64,000 bases of DNA, taken from assembly GCF_002055535.1 (NCBI RefSeq), contig NZ_LN831034.1, positions 1,364,001 through 1,428,000 of the forward strand, in the 5' to 3' direction. Shown here piece by piece: positions 41,054-55,196 of the stretch. Each line of letters starts with the position of its first letter. Position 1 is the stretch's first letter. This DNA is from Streptococcus pyogenes (GTDB lineage Bacteria; Bacillota; Bacilli; Lactobacillales; Streptococcaceae). Under the pieces are notes generated by a model. That model did no database searches and was not told the DNA's origin. It saw only the letters and a list, made by a program, of their open reading frames with translations. A program made the position numbers and the translations under genes.

Positions 41054-41135
41054 TGCGGGTTAAGGGACTTGAACCCCCACGCCGTTAAGCGCCAGATCCT
41101 AAATCTGGTGCGTCTGCCAATTCCGCCAAACCCGC
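41054..41135 (-). tRNA. tRNA-Leu (UAG)
   Basis: 82 nt with a long variable arm; acceptor GCGGGTT, loop TTTAGGA giving anticodon TAG. Confidence 0.95.
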
Positions 41136-41140
41136 TTTTA

Positions 41141-41213
41141 TGACCCGTACTGGGCTCGAACCAGTGACCCATTGATTAAAAGTCAATTGCTCTACCAACT
41201 GAGCTAACGAGTC
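41141..41213 (-). tRNA. tRNA-Lys (UUU)
   Basis: 73 nt; acceptor GACTCGT/ACGGGTC (one G-T), anticodon TTT in loop CTTTTAA. Confidence 0.95.
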
Positions 41214-41244
41214 TTTCCTTCAAAAAATATGACTACTCTTTGAA

Positions 41245-41317
41245 CGGTCCCGACGGGAATCGAACCCGCGATCTTCGCCGTGACAGGGCGACGTGATAAC
41301 CGCTACACTACGGGACC
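41245..41317 (-). tRNA. tRNA-Asp (GUC)
   Basis: 73 nt; acceptor GGTCCCG/CGGGACC, anticodon GTC in loop CTGTCAC. Confidence 0.95.
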
Positions 41318-41334
41318 TGTATTTTCCAATACTA

Positions 41335-41407
41335 TGGGAGTTAACGGGATCGAACCGCTGACCCTCTGCTTGTAAGGCAGATGCTCTCCCAGCTGAGCTA
41401 AACTCCC
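41335..41407 (-). tRNA. tRNA-Val (UAC)
   Basis: 73 nt; acceptor GGGAGTT/AACTCCC, anticodon TAC in loop CTTACAA. Directly follows 5S rRNA in the transcript. Confidence 0.95.
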
Positions 41408-41424
41408 ATTGAGTGTGTCATTAA

Positions 41425-41540
41425 GCTAAGCGACTACCTTATCTCACAGGGGGCAACCCCCAACTACATCAGGCGTTCTAGGGCTTAACTGCTGTGTTCG
41501 GCATGGGTACAGGTGTATCTCCTAGGCTATCGTCACTTAA
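41425..41540 (-). rRNA. rrf: 5S ribosomal RNA
   Basis: About 116 nt on the minus strand, starting near TTAAGTGACGATAGCC, with the conserved ACACCTGTACCCATGCCGAA and complementary ends. Ends are approximate. It lies downstream of 23S in the usual order. Confidence 0.93.
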
Positions 41541-41625
41541 CTTGTAAATGTGCTATTTTCATAACCCACTCAAAATTGAATATCTATAGTCTAACAAGAA
41601 TCCGTAACGTTGTCAATATTTCTTT

Positions 41626-44528
<2,903 letters not shown>

Positions 44529-44826
44529 TTATTAACCTAGTTTTTTTAAACTAGAAAACTTATTAAATAGTCACAGCGTTTTCGGTTTATTTTCTTGTTA
44601 CTTTTCTACAATCTATTTCTAGATCGTGGAATTTGATATAGATATTCAATTTTCAATGGACTATTATATAGGATACTAAGCAACGCTCGCTTTAGCGAAA
44701 CTTCTGTAGAAAATTAGGAATCTGACCATGTGGGCCTTGCACACAAGGGAAGATTGTCCATTTTCCTAGGAAGTGAGTTGCGTGTTCAACTTCACTTGTA
44801 TTAAGTTTAGTAGGATTGTATCCTGA

Positions 44827-44899
44827 TGGAGCCTAGCGGGATCGAACCGCTGACCTCCTGCGTGCAAAGCAGGCGCTCTCCCAGCTGAGCTAAGGCCCC
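44827..44899 (-). tRNA. tRNA-Ala (UGC) in the 16S-23S spacer
   Basis: 73 nt; acceptor GGGGCCT/AGGCTCC, anticodon TGC in loop TTTGCAC. This spacer tRNA is typical of streptococcal rRNA operons. Confidence 0.96.
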
Positions 44900-44944
44900 A
44901 CAAGACCTCTCAAAACTAAATAAGACGATAAACGTGTTCCATTT

Positions 44945-46499
<1,555 letters not shown>

Positions 46500-46733
46500 T
46501 TGCGTTTGAACTTACTCGTTCCTTCTGTCGCTGACAGATTTATTTCTCGTTTCTTGACGGGTAATATGTCTCCATATCACCCTCACGTTTGGTTCGTCTT
46601 ATTCAGTTCTCAAAGGTCTTAACGTCTCCTAAGAGACAACTTCTTTATTCTATCAGGTTTCTCATAGCCTGTCAACTACTTTTTCATCTTTTTTCAATAA
46701 GTGTGTTACAGGAACCTCTCTGACAGCTTTATT

Positions 46734-46763
46734 AGTATACGATATCTTGTATAAGATTGTCAA
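46734..46763 (-). promoter_or_regulatory. rRNA operon promoter
   Basis: On the minus strand TTGACA (46763-46758), an 18-base spacer, then TATACT (46739-46734), about 235 bases upstream of the 16S gene. A-rich and T-rich stretches upstream may act as UP element. The region 46500-46733 is the leader. Confidence 0.75.
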
Positions 46764-46799
46764 TAGCTTTTTTATTTTTTTATAAAAATAAGTGTTAGG

Positions 46800-47378
46800 T
46801 TGTACTGATAAAACGCTAATACAAAAAAAGTTTAACCCTTCTGTGATGCTTTCTCAGTGATAGGCTTATTTGGAACTATTTTGTTATAATCTGATCTTGC
46901 ACGCACGTCACATAACCTATATTTTAAGCAAACGTAAGTGCTTAAATCTTTTATGGAAAAACAATTCAGATTGCTGCCAAAGATTGTGCTATTATTTTTA
47001 GTTAGAAAAAATTCTATTTTTATTTGGTGTCAGAAAGTCTTTGACCTTTTTTTAAAAAGTAAAAATTCTCTTATGATACCATGTTCGTCATGAGTTTTTT
47101 ATTGTTAAATGGAAAAAGAAAAAAACGCGCTTTATATTCTGAAAACGCGCTTTTTCATATTTTTTGAGAATTTCTAGCCCAGAATTGGGACTAATCTTTT
47201 TTCAAACTAATTTTACGTAAGATTTACTTAAAGAGGAACTGTAATAGATACTTTTGTTAGCATAATGACTGTCGTATCTATCACTTAATCTCATTTTCAT
47301 CATGTCACCTCTAAACATGAATAGCTTTTTCCCACTTTTAAAATACGTATAATCATCCCTGTAGGTTTTAGTTGTGAA
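46800..47378. other. Gene-free stretch between the rRNA promoter and hpf
   Basis: No convincing ORF. A plus-strand extended -10 (TTGTTATAAT at about 46881-46890) has no gene after it. The main identifiable element is the hpf terminator at about 47123-47156. Confidence 0.5.
47123..47156 (-). terminator. Terminator downstream of hpf
   Basis: On the minus strand CGCG/CGCG with flanking A and T runs (AAAAGCGCGTTTT, then AAAGCGCGTTTTTTT) forms a small hairpin ending in a run of T. It lies 225 bases downstream of the hpf stop, and so is only a tentative assignment. Confidence 0.4.
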
Positions 47379-47927
47379 CTATTTAGCTTCTATTAATCCT
47401 AGGTTTCCATCTTCGCGACGGTATAAAATGTTTGTTGCGCCATCTTCAGAATCAGTGTAGATAAAGAAATCATGTCCCAATAGTTCCATCTGTAAACGCG
47501 CTTCTTCAACATCCATTGGTTTTAATGTCACATTTTTAGTACGTACAACTTGTACTTCTGGTATCTCATCGACTTCTTCAGCTTCAAACTCAGTTGTAAA
47601 GACTTGACCAGTTGGAACCTTTTCGCGATGTTTTTTAGCAATTTTGGTTTTATTTTTTCTAATTTGGCGTTCGATCTTATCAACAACTAAATCAATAGAG
47701 CCGTACATATCCTGTGAAACATCTTCAGCACGAAGGGTTACTGAATCTAATGGGATCGTTACCTCAACTTTTGAAGATCTCTCCCGATAAACTTTTAAAT
47801 TAACACGTGCATCTATTTCTTGGTCTTTAGCAAAATATTTTTCGATTTTAGTAAGCTTTGATTCTACATAATCGCGAATAGCTTCTGTCACTTCGATATT
47901 TTCTCCACGAATACTGAACTTAATCAT
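47379..47927 (-). CDS. hpf: Ribosome hibernation promoting factor (long form)
   Basis: A 182-residue long-type HPF that dimerises ribosomes into 100S particles. The N-terminal domain (I-K-F-S-I-R-G-E-N-I-E-V-T-E-A-I-R-D-Y-V) binds the ribosome; the C-terminal 60 residues (V-R-T-K-N-V-T-L-K-P-M-D-V-E-E-A-R-L-Q-M) form the dimerisation domain. The minus-strand promoter TTGCAA (48003-47998), 16 bases, TATAAT (47981-47976) lies upstream. Confidence 0.95.
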   Translation of the reverse strand: MIKFSIRGENIEVTEAIRDYVESKLTKIEKYFAKDQEIDARVNLKVYRERSSKVEVTIPLDSVTLRAEDVSQDMYGSIDLVVDKIERQIRKNKTKIAKKHREKVPTGQVFTTEFEAEEVDEIPEVQVVRTKNVTLKPMDVEEARLQMELLGHDFFIYTDSEDGATNILYRREDGNLGLIEAK

Positions 47928-48006
47928 AGGATACCTCTTTCTCGCGCTTGAAGCGCTTACTTTATCTTTAATACTATTATACTGCTTTCATGAAAATTTG
48001 CAAGTT

Positions 48007-48672
48007 TTAACGTGCAATTGACAAACTTTTAATGTCACTATTTGCTACTTTAGCCAATTGTTTTCTAAGAGCGATAATTGTACTACCAGTAGTATAAATA
48101 TCATCTACTATAAGGATTTTATCAGGAATGTTTGATACTTTTAGTAGTCGATAAGATTTTTCTACTAATAATCTCTCTTTTTTTGTTCTGGAAGATTGGT
48201 GAGTATTATCTAGCTTTTCAAAAAGAGAAAGGTAGCTAACATTAGCTGCCTCAAGAATAGCGCTCACTTGATTAAATTGTCTTTCTCGAAAACAACCGGG
48301 ACTTACAGGAACCGGGACTGGGATATAGCCTTTATAGTACTTGGTGATAACATCGGCAAGTTCTACTGCAAAAACTTTTCTTAATAAATAGTCTCCTTGA
48401 AACTTATATTGACTGAAGTATGCTTTCATAGCAGCATTATAACAATATAAGCTTCTATGATTTACATTGTATCCTTTGTTTTCCCATTTTAGACAATCTC
48501 GACAAGCTATTATATCTGAGTTTGCACAACATGTCGCACAAACACTTTTTCCTATCTTTTGAAAGCTTTTTTGACATTGTTGACAAATCGGTGAAGAGAT
48601 ACGTCTTAAAAAGATGATTTCTGTAATACTTATTGGTGTTTGACTAATTTGTTGACATAGTAGACAGATCAT
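48007..48672 (-). CDS. comFC: Competence protein ComFC
   Basis: A 221-residue protein of the ComFC/GntX family. A four-Cys zinc cluster (I-C-L-L-C-Q, C-Q-Q-C, C-A-T-C-C, C-R-D-C) at the N-terminus is followed by a phosphoribosyltransferase-like domain with V-D-D-I-Y-T-T-G-S-T. It works with ComFA in DNA uptake. The start overlaps the end of comFA, so the pair is translated together. Confidence 0.93.
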   Translation of the reverse strand: MICLLCQQISQTPISITEIIFLRRISSPICQQCQKSFQKIGKSVCATCCANSDIIACRDCLKWENKGYNVNHRSLYCYNAAMKAYFSQYKFQGDYLLRKVFAVELADVITKYYKGYIPVPVPVSPGCFRERQFNQVSAILEAANVSYLSLFEKLDNTHQSSRTKKERLLVEKSYRLLKVSNIPDKILIVDDIYTTGSTIIALRKQLAKVANSDIKSLSIAR

Positions 48673-49969
48673 GCGAATACCCTTTATAATTCATTTCTTT
48701 AATCTCTTTTCTTGCTAGTAGCATTGCTTTACTGATACCTTCATGAAAGAAATATAACGTTCCGTCTGGTCTGTCTATAGATCTTCCAACTCGTCCAGCA
48801 ATTTGAACAAGACTTTGGGAACTATAGACACGATGATGAGACCCAAGAACAAAAACATCAATTTGGGGAAATGTCACACCCCTTTCTAAAATTGATGTTG
48901 TAATTAAAATCGTTTTTTTCCCTTGACGAAAAGCTGTGATATCTTCTTTCCTGTTTTGTGATTGACTAGAAACACAAGCTATTTGTTCGGCGGGCAATAA
49001 CTCTTTTAAGATTGCTGTAACAGATTCTGCCATTATAATAGTGGGTAGAAAAATTAAAAGGGGATAGCCTGTTTTTCTTTGTTTTTTTAAGTATTTTAAA
49101 ATTTTAAGAGGAAGTTTTTGCCGATGTATCATTTTAAATAGATTAAAACTTCTTATAAATTTTGGAATAACTAATGGCCTATTATGAAAGCGTCTCGCCA
49201 ATGTCAGCTTGACTACTTCTCCCTTGTTTACCTTTCTTTCTAAAGTTCTAGTTGAAGTTGCAGTTAATAAAATCTTTGCGCCACCTTCTTTTAAAGCCTG
49301 ACTTGCAGCATAATGAAGTTGAATATTATTTACAAAAGGGAATGCGTCTACTTCATCAATAATTAAGAGATCAAAAGCCTTGTGAAATTTTAGCAGCTGA
49401 TGCGTTGTGGCTACTATAATAGGAGCTCTTTGATAAGGAAGAGACTCTGCGTGCATTAAACAGATGCTGCAGGAGAAGGCTTGGGATAAACGAGTAGCCA
49501 CCTCTACACAAACATCTACTCTTGGGCTGGCAATGCAAACCCAGCCACCTGTGTTAATTACCGCCTCAATCGCAGCATAAATCATTTCTGTTTTTCCTGC
49601 ACCAGTTACAGCATGAACTAATGTTGTTTTTTGATTTTGCATATTGATTAATAATTGTTGGGAAATCATCTCTTGATAAGCAGTTAGTTGACCGCCCCAA
49701 ACCAGATAATTACCTTTTGGAAAATGCATAGGTGGGATAGCATAGAGCAATTTATCTGATTGATTTCGTCCAAAGACAAGACAAAATCGGCAATAATAGG
49801 CTCCACTTGGCAATCGTGCTTCTTCATCAAGCTGATAGTGACAACGTTGACAAATCATTTTTCCTCTCAATATTACTACACTTTTTAAAGGTTGAGCAAG
49901 CTGCTTTGCTGAATCTGGTAACTGGCTTTCTAGCAACAACCGTCCATAACTATTTTCAATAGACTCCAT
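48644..49969 (-). CDS. comFA: Competence helicase ComFA
   Basis: A 441-residue ATP-driven DNA translocase for uptake of single strands. A Zn-binding C-x2-C pair (C-Q-R-C and C-R-F-C) comes first, then Walker A T-G-A-G-K-T, D-E-V-D box, a T-A-T-S motif, and the C-terminal motif Q-I-A-G-R-V-G-R. Start at the ATG at 49969. Upstream, minus-strand AGCGAATA is CIN-like but only 7 bases from the ATG, so it is probably not the SigX box. Confidence 0.93.
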   Translation of the reverse strand: MESIENSYGRLLLESQLPDSAKQLAQPLKSVVILRGKMICQRCHYQLDEEARLPSGAYYCRFCLVFGRNQSDKLLYAIPPMHFPKGNYLVWGGQLTAYQEMISQQLLINMQNQKTTLVHAVTGAGKTEMIYAAIEAVINTGGWVCIASPRVDVCVEVATRLSQAFSCSICLMHAESLPYQRAPIIVATTHQLLKFHKAFDLLIIDEVDAFPFVNNIQLHYAASQALKEGGAKILLTATSTRTLERKVNKGEVVKLTLARRFHNRPLVIPKFIRSFNLFKMIHRQKLPLKILKYLKKQRKTGYPLLIFLPTIIMAESVTAILKELLPAEQIACVSSQSQNRKEDITAFRQGKKTILITTSILERGVTFPQIDVFVLGSHHRVYSSQSLVQIAGRVGRSIDRPDGTLYFFHEGISKAMLLARKEIKEMNYKGYSHDLSTMSTN

Positions 49970-50024
49970 ACTTTATTATTCGCTTTTTTTTGCTAATTTT
50001 TATCTTTTCTTGTACAATTTTTTT

Positions 50025-50657
50025 ATGGAACATTTTAAGACAATCAAAGCCAGTGGTTTTTTCGAAGAAAGTATTAAAAAATCTCGTTTCATTTGTCATA
50101 TCAAACGAGTGAGCACTGAAGAAGATGGTAAGAATTTTGTTAATGCTATCAAAAAAGAACATTACAAAGCTAATCATTCCTGCTTTGCGATGATTATCGG
50201 TAACAACAGACAGATCAAGCGCTCAAGTGATGATGGTGAACCTTCAGGAACTGCTGGAATACCTATCCTTTCTGTGTTAGAAAAGCAGTGTTTAACAAAT
50301 GTAGTAGTTGTGGTAACGCGTTACTTTGGTGGTATTAAATTAGGAACAGGTGGGTTAATCAGAGCATACTCTAACATAACCGCAACAGCTATTAAACGAT
50401 TTGGCATCATTGAAGTTAAACAGCAGATAGGACTAGAAATCACACTTTCTTATCCCCAATATCAACTATACTCTAACTTGCTAGATCAATTGGCTTTAAC
50501 CGAAACAGAAACTAAGTTTTCAGACACGATAAAGACAACACTTTATTGTGATACTGAACGTGTGGAAAATCTCATTGATACTTTAACAAATTATTATCAT
50601 GGTCAGATAAGCTGTGAGAAAATCGGATCCAAAGTTATTGAATTCCCCTGTGATTAA
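50025..50657 (+). CDS. yigZ: YigZ/IMPACT family protein
   Basis: A 210-residue protein when started at ATG 50025; an upstream TTG also opens. It has the IMPACT signature (D-D-G-E-P-S-G-T-A-G-I-P-I-L, R-Y-F-G-G-I-K-L-G-T-G-G-L-I-R-A-Y). It is probably a translation-associated regulator. It is divergent from comFA with a short shared upstream region and no obvious Shine-Dalgarno. Confidence 0.9.
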   Translation: MEHFKTIKASGFFEESIKKSRFICHIKRVSTEEDGKNFVNAIKKEHYKANHSCFAMIIGNNRQIKRSSDDGEPSGTAGIPILSVLEKQCLTNVVVVVTRYFGGIKLGTGGLIRAYSNITATAIKRFGIIEVKQQIGLEITLSYPQYQLYSNLLDQLALTETETKFSDTIKTTLYCDTERVENLIDTLTNYYHGQISCEKIGSKVIEFPCD

Positions 50658-50784
50658 TCATCAACAAAAGTGATATGGCTTTATTATCAGAGTGATAGTA
50701 AATCTGTATTTTACTTTAATAATATCTCTCCTTATACTTAAATACACAGCGTATTTATTTTGTATCAAGAAAAGAGGCTAAACT

Positions 50785-51726
50785 ATGACTAAAATTTACA
50801 AAACTATAACAGAATTAGTAGGTCAAACACCTATTATCAAACTTAACCGTTTAATTCCAAACGAAGCTGCTGACGTTTATGTAAAATTAGAAGCTTTTAA
50901 CCCAGGATCTTCTGTTAAAGATCGTATTGCTTTATCGATGATTGAAGCTGCTGAAGCTGAAGGTCTGATAAGTCCTGGTGACGTTATTATCGAACCAACA
51001 AGTGGTAATACAGGTATTGGTCTTGCATGGGTAGGTGCTGCTAAAGGGTATCGAGTCATTATTGTTATGCCCGAAACTATGAGCTTGGAAAGACGGCAAA
51101 TCATTCAGGCTTATGGTGCAGAGCTTGTCTTAACACCTGGAGCAGAAGGTATGAAAGGGGCTATTGCAAAAGCTGAAACTTTAGCAATAGAACTAGGTGC
51201 TTGGATGCCTATGCAATTTAATAACCCTGCCAATCCAAGCATCCATGAAAAAACAACAGCTCAAGAAATTTTGGAAGCTTTTAAGGAGATTTCTTTAGAT
51301 GCATTCGTATCTGGTGTTGGTACTGGAGGAACACTTTCTGGTGTTTCACATGTCTTGAAAAAAGCTAACCCTGAAACTGTTATCTATGCTGTTGAAGCTG
51401 AAGAATCTGCTGTCTTATCTGGTCAAGAGCCTGGACCACATAAAATTCAAGGTATATCAGCTGGATTTATCCCAAACACGTTAGATACCAAAGCCTATGA
51501 CCAAATTATCCGTGTTAAATCGAAAGATGCTTTAGAAACTGCTCGACTAACAGGAGCTAAGGAAGGCTTCCTGGTTGGGATTTCTTCTGGAGCTGCTCTT
51601 TACGCCGCTATTGAAGTCGCTAAACAGTTAGGAAAAGGCAAACATGTGTTAACTATTTTACCAGATAATGGCGAACGCTATTTATCGACTGAACTCTATG
51701 ATGTACCAGTAATTAAGACGAAATAA
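50785..51726 (+). CDS. cysK: Cysteine synthase A
   Basis: A 313-residue PLP enzyme making cysteine from O-acetylserine and sulfide. The PLP lysine is Lys45 in [17 protein letters not shown] and G-T-G-G-T-L-S-G bind substrate and phosphate. A typical AGAGG Shine-Dalgarno precedes the ATG. A bidirectional terminator follows. Confidence 0.95.
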   Translation: MTKIYKTITELVGQTPIIKLNRLIPNEAADVYVKLEAFNPGSSVKDRIALSMIEAAEAEGLISPGDVIIEPTSGNTGIGLAWVGAAKGYRVIIVMPETMSLERRQIIQAYGAELVLTPGAEGMKGAIAKAETLAIELGAWMPMQFNNPANPSIHEKTTAQEILEAFKEISLDAFVSGVGTGGTLSGVSHVLKKANPETVIYAVEAEESAVLSGQEPGPHKIQGISAGFIPNTLDTKAYDQIIRVKSKDALETARLTGAKEGFLVGISSGAALYAAIEVAKQLGKGKHVLTILPDNGERYLSTELYDVPVIKTK

Positions 51727-51772
51727 AAAAGGGTTTGGAACTACTAAGGTTCCAGACTCTTTTTAGTGTTCT
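51727..51772. terminator. Bidirectional terminator between cysK and the S1-domain gene
   Basis: AAAAGGGTTTGGAAC and GTTCCAGACTCTTTT pair (two G-T wobbles) with T runs on both strands. It ends cysK on the plus strand and the S1-domain gene (stop 51744) on the minus strand. Confidence 0.8.
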
Positions 51773-52121
51773 TTTTTAAAAACTGCAGGCTTTCTTCAAT
51801 CCACTGAGGTAACTGCTCTTCAAGTGGCCTAAAGCCAATCTTGTGCCGACTGTTGGAATAACGATGACGATGGAAAAAATGCTGTTTTTCTTCTGCTAAG
51901 GTCCGCATAGATAAACTTGGCTTTTTACTATATTCATCAATATCAATTACTTGTACTAAAACCTGGTTGCCTATAGCCAATAATTGATCAATATCGTCAA
52001 TAAATCCCGTTTTTATTTCTGAAATATGAATGAGACCTGTTGTCCCATTTTCAAGGGCAACAAAGGCTCCGTATGGTTTAATCCCAGTGATGGTGCCATG
52101 CAGTTTGTCGCCAATTTTCAT
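51744..52121 (-). CDS. cvfD: S1-domain RNA-binding protein (CvfD/YugI-like)
   Basis: A 125-residue protein with one S1 RNA-binding domain (G-D-K-L-H-G-T-I-T-G-I-K-P-Y-G-A-F-V, H-I-S-E-I) and a basic C-terminal end. CvfD-like proteins act as post-transcriptional regulators in streptococci. It overlaps the upstream HAD-PPIase gene start by one base and is probably in one operon with it. Confidence 0.87.
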   Translation of the reverse strand: MKIGDKLHGTITGIKPYGAFVALENGTTGLIHISEIKTGFIDDIDQLLAIGNQVLVQVIDIDEYSKKPSLSMRTLAEEKQHFFHRHRYSNSRHKIGFRPLEEQLPQWIEESLQFLKKNTKKSLEP

Positions 52122-53521
52122 TAGTCAAATACCTCGATTGTTTCAATGATAACGTCTTCTTTAGGTTTATCCTGTGCGCCAGTTTCAACGCCAGCAATCA
52201 AATCCAAAACTTGGAATGAAGTTTCGTCCACAAGCTGACCAAAGACCGTATGACGACGATCAAGGTGAGGAGTTCCACCATTTGCAGCGTAAGAAGCTGC
52301 AATTGGAGCCGGCCAACCACCACGTTCTAGTTCTTTTTTGGCATAAGGAATCTTACTATTTTGAACAATAAAGAACTGACTGCCGTTAGTATTTGGTCCC
52401 GCATTAGCCATCGACAAGGCCCCACGGAGATTATAGAGTTCATCCGAAAATTCATCTTCAAAACTTTCACCATAGATGGATTGTCCACACATTCCTGTTC
52501 CTGTTGGATCGCCCCCTTGAATCATAAATTCAGGAATAATACGGTGGAAGATAATCCCATCATAGTACCCTTCTTTAGCCAAACCTAAGAAATTGGCTAC
52601 TGTTTTAGGAGCATGATCTGGGAACAAGACCAGGGTCATATCGCCATGGTTTGTTTTAATGGTTGCTTTTGGTCCTTTATGGTTTGGCAAATCCAATTGT
52701 GGAAACTGTAATTCTTTGTCAATCAATCCTAATTCCTCCAAGGCATATAAAATGCCATCTTCTTCAACTTTTTTTGTGATAAAATCTGCTTTTTCTTGCA
52801 GTAATGGATGTGATACTCCCATTGCAATACTGATACCAGCATAGTCAAATAACTCTAGGTCATTGAGTTCATCTCCAAAAACCAAAATATTTTCAGGTTT
52901 TAATCCTAAATGGTCAACTACTTTTGAAACACCTAGCGCTTTTGACGTACCTTTCAAGACAACATCTGATGAGTTATCGTGCCATCTGACCAAACGAAGG
53001 TGCTCTGCTAATTCAGCAGGCAACTGCAAGCCATCTCCCTTGTCCTCGAAAGTCCACATCTGGTAAACATCATGATACTCATTATAATCCGGACAGACCT
53101 CTAGTTGAGCGTAGACATTATCAATAGCATTGCTAATCATGTCATTTCGAGCGGACAACACCGCTTCATGACGACCCGCCATTCCATAAAAAATGCCCAT
53201 ATCATCCGCCCATTTTTTATAGGCCACAACAACATCTGCTGGAATCGGAGCTTGGAAAATAATAGTTTTAGCATCGTCTTTGACATAAGCTCCATTTAAT
53301 TTGACACAATAGTCAGCATGTAAATCTTGAACTTCTTGTGGAACACCGTACCGAGCGCGACCTGAAGCAATACCAACCAAGATGCCTTTTGCCTTCAAAG
53401 CCTTAAATACTCTTTGAATCGACTCAGGCATATAACCCGTATCTTTGACCCTCAAGGTATCATCAATATCAAAGAACACCATTTTGATTTTTTTAGCTTT
53501 GTATTTTAGTTTTGCGTCCAT
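52121..53521 (-). CDS. Bifunctional Cof-type HAD phosphatase/cyclophilin peptidyl-prolyl isomerase
   Basis: A 466-residue fusion. The first 265 residues are a Cof-type HAD-IIB phosphatase (F-F-D-I-D-D-T-L-R at about 20; G-D-E-L-N-D later). The last 190 residues are a cyclophilin domain ([14 protein letters not shown]). The fusion is a known streptococcal form. Start at ATG 53521 chosen for AGGAGG upstream. Confidence 0.93.
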   Translation of the reverse strand: MDAKLKYKAKKIKMVFFDIDDTLRVKDTGYMPESIQRVFKALKAKGILVGIASGRARYGVPQEVQDLHADYCVKLNGAYVKDDAKTIIFQAPIPADVVVAYKKWADDMGIFYGMAGRHEAVLSARNDMISNAIDNVYAQLEVCPDYNEYHDVYQMWTFEDKGDGLQLPAELAEHLRLVRWHDNSSDVVLKGTSKALGVSKVVDHLGLKPENILVFGDELNDLELFDYAGISIAMGVSHPLLQEKADFITKKVEEDGILYALEELGLIDKELQFPQLDLPNHKGPKATIKTNHGDMTLVLFPDHAPKTVANFLGLAKEGYYDGIIFHRIIPEFMIQGGDPTGTGMCGQSIYGESFEDEFSDELYNLRGALSMANAGPNTNGSQFFIVQNSKIPYAKKELERGGWPAPIAASYAANGGTPHLDRRHTVFGQLVDETSFQVLDLIAGVETGAQDKPKEDVIIETIEVFD

Positions 53522-53557
53522 ACTTTCCTCCAATTTGCTATACCCTATATTATAGCA

Positions 53558-54199
53558 TTAATTATCGTCTTGGGGGACTAAATGATGTCGAAAAGCATAG
53601 ACAACCGCTTGGGTTCGGTCACCAACTTCTAACTTGGCTAGAATATTGGACACATGTGTTTTGACGGTTTTTAAGGAAATAAAGAGTTCATCAGCGATGG
53701 TCTGATTATCATACCCTTTAGCTAAAAGGTGTAAAATGTCATACTCACGCGCTGTTAGTTCCTCATGCAAGTCAGGGTGTTGATCATGCGCCTTAATTTT
53801 TTTGTCAACTTCTGTTTCAATAGCTAACTCTCCCTTTGAAACCTTGCGAATGGCATTTAAAATTTCAGCCGCACTCGATGTTTTTAACATATAACCCTTC
53901 GCTCCTGCATCAATGACAGGGTATATCTTTTCATTATCTAGATAGGAAGTTAACACAAGTACCTTAGCCTCTTTCCATTTTTTTAGGACTTCTAAAGTTG
54001 CCTCAACACCGCCTAACTCTGGCATCACTAGATCCATAACCAAAACATCTGGCTTCAAAGCCAATGCCAAATCAACCCCTTCACGTCCATTAGAGGCCTC
54101 ACCAACGACATCAATATCAGCTTGTAAATTCAAAAAACTCTTGAGTCCCATGCGGACCATTTCATGATCATCGACCAATATCACTTTTATCTTACTCAT
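53558..54199 (-). CDS. liaR: LiaR/VraR-type response regulator
   Basis: A 213-residue regulator: receiver domain with phospho-acceptor Asp56 (V-L-V-M-D-L-V-M-P-E) and a LuxR-type helix-turn-helix (E-Y-D-I-L-H-L-L-A-K-G-Y-D-N-Q-T-I-A). It controls the cell-envelope stress response with LiaS and LiaF. Start at 54199; overlaps the LiaS stop. Confidence 0.95.
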   Translation of the reverse strand: MSKIKVILVDDHEMVRMGLKSFLNLQADIDVVGEASNGREGVDLALALKPDVLVMDLVMPELGGVEATLEVLKKWKEAKVLVLTSYLDNEKIYPVIDAGAKGYMLKTSSAAEILNAIRKVSKGELAIETEVDKKIKAHDQHPDLHEELTAREYDILHLLAKGYDNQTIADELFISLKTVKTHVSNILAKLEVGDRTQAVVYAFRHHLVPQDDN

Positions 54200-55196
54200 C
54201 GTCATCTCCCTTCACTATCGGCAGTCTAATATCCATGGAAACTCCTTTGCCTTTTTGACTAATTAAATGTAGGTTTCCTGCTAAATCATTGACACGGTCT
54301 TCAATATTCTTCAGACCATAACTCAAATCCCTTACCTGATCCATATCAAATCCTACACCATCATCAATCATCTTCAATTGTAATTCTGTTGAGGTTTGAT
54401 TGAGATAAACTTCAATTCGACTAGCTTTAGCATGTTTTAACGTGTTGCTAATGAATTCTTGGGCAATTCTAAAAAGATTATCTTCCATTGTTTTAGGAAG
54501 CTGAGCAATGGTTTCCTTATAAATGACTTCAATATCACTTTTATCTGTTAATTCCTTAAGAATCATATGAAGGCCCTCAGATAAAGTCCGATTAGCTAGC
54601 TCGGTAGGTCTAAGATGCAAAAGGAGAATGCGTAGATCATTTTGAGCATTTTGCAACATTGCTTCAACCGTTGTTAACTGTGTTTGTAATTGTGTTTTGT
54701 CCAGTTGTTCCAAACTCATCGAAATTCCTGATAAAATCAATGACGAAGCGAATAGCTCTTGACTGACTGTGTCATGTAAATCTCTTGCAATTCGTTTGCG
54801 CTCTTGTTTTACAACTTCTTGGCTATCAAGAATATAAGCACTTTCTTTCTTTTGCATGTTAGCAGTCAGGTGAGACATTTTTTTAGAAAGTCGACTTAAA
54901 TTAGTATTGATTTCTGATGTCTCATCTAGATAGAGTCGTCGATTATTGAGAATATATTTTAGATTTTGGTTGATGTTACGCTTACTGTTATCATCCATAA
55001 TAATCCACAATAACAACAATAATAAAGTCACAGAAACAATCAACAATAAAATCGAAAACCCTAGACGTTCGACCTGCCATAAATGATTGCGAAGGTAGTT
55101 AAAAGTGATTCCTAAATTATCCATGACCACAAAAACAATAGATAAAATGGTAATGGTTGAGTAGAGCCAAACAAGAGCATAGTAACGTTTTTTCAT
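54192..55196 (-). CDS. liaS: LiaS/VraS-type sensor histidine kinase
   Basis: A 334-residue kinase: two membrane spans (about 9-30 and 42-65), a coiled coil, the phospho-accepting His in R-K-R-I-A-R-D-L-H-D-T-V-S (about residue 140), then HATPase D-D-G-V-G-F and Y-G-L-K-N-I-E-D-R. It senses cell-wall stress, inhibited by LiaF encoded directly upstream. Confidence 0.94.
   Translation of the reverse strand: MKKRYYALVWLYSTITILSIVFVVMDNLGITFNYLRNHLWQVERLGFSILLLIVSVTLLLLLLWIIMDDNSKRNINQNLKYILNNRRLYLDETSEINTNLSRLSKKMSHLTANMQKKESAYILDSQEVVKQERKRIARDLHDTVSQELFASSLILSGISMSLEQLDKTQLQTQLTTVEAMLQNAQNDLRILLLHLRPTELANRTLSEGLHMILKELTDKSDIEVIYKETIAQLPKTMEDNLFRIAQEFISNTLKHAKASRIEVYLNQTSTELQLKMIDDGVGFDMDQVRDLSYGLKNIEDRVNDLAGNLHLISQKGKGVSMDIRLPIVKGDDDE

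Noticed and set aside
49970..49990. CIN-box-like AGCGAATA upstream of comFA
   Set aside because: Only 7 bases from the ATG and mismatched to TACGAATA; a SigX promoter there would start inside the coding sequence.
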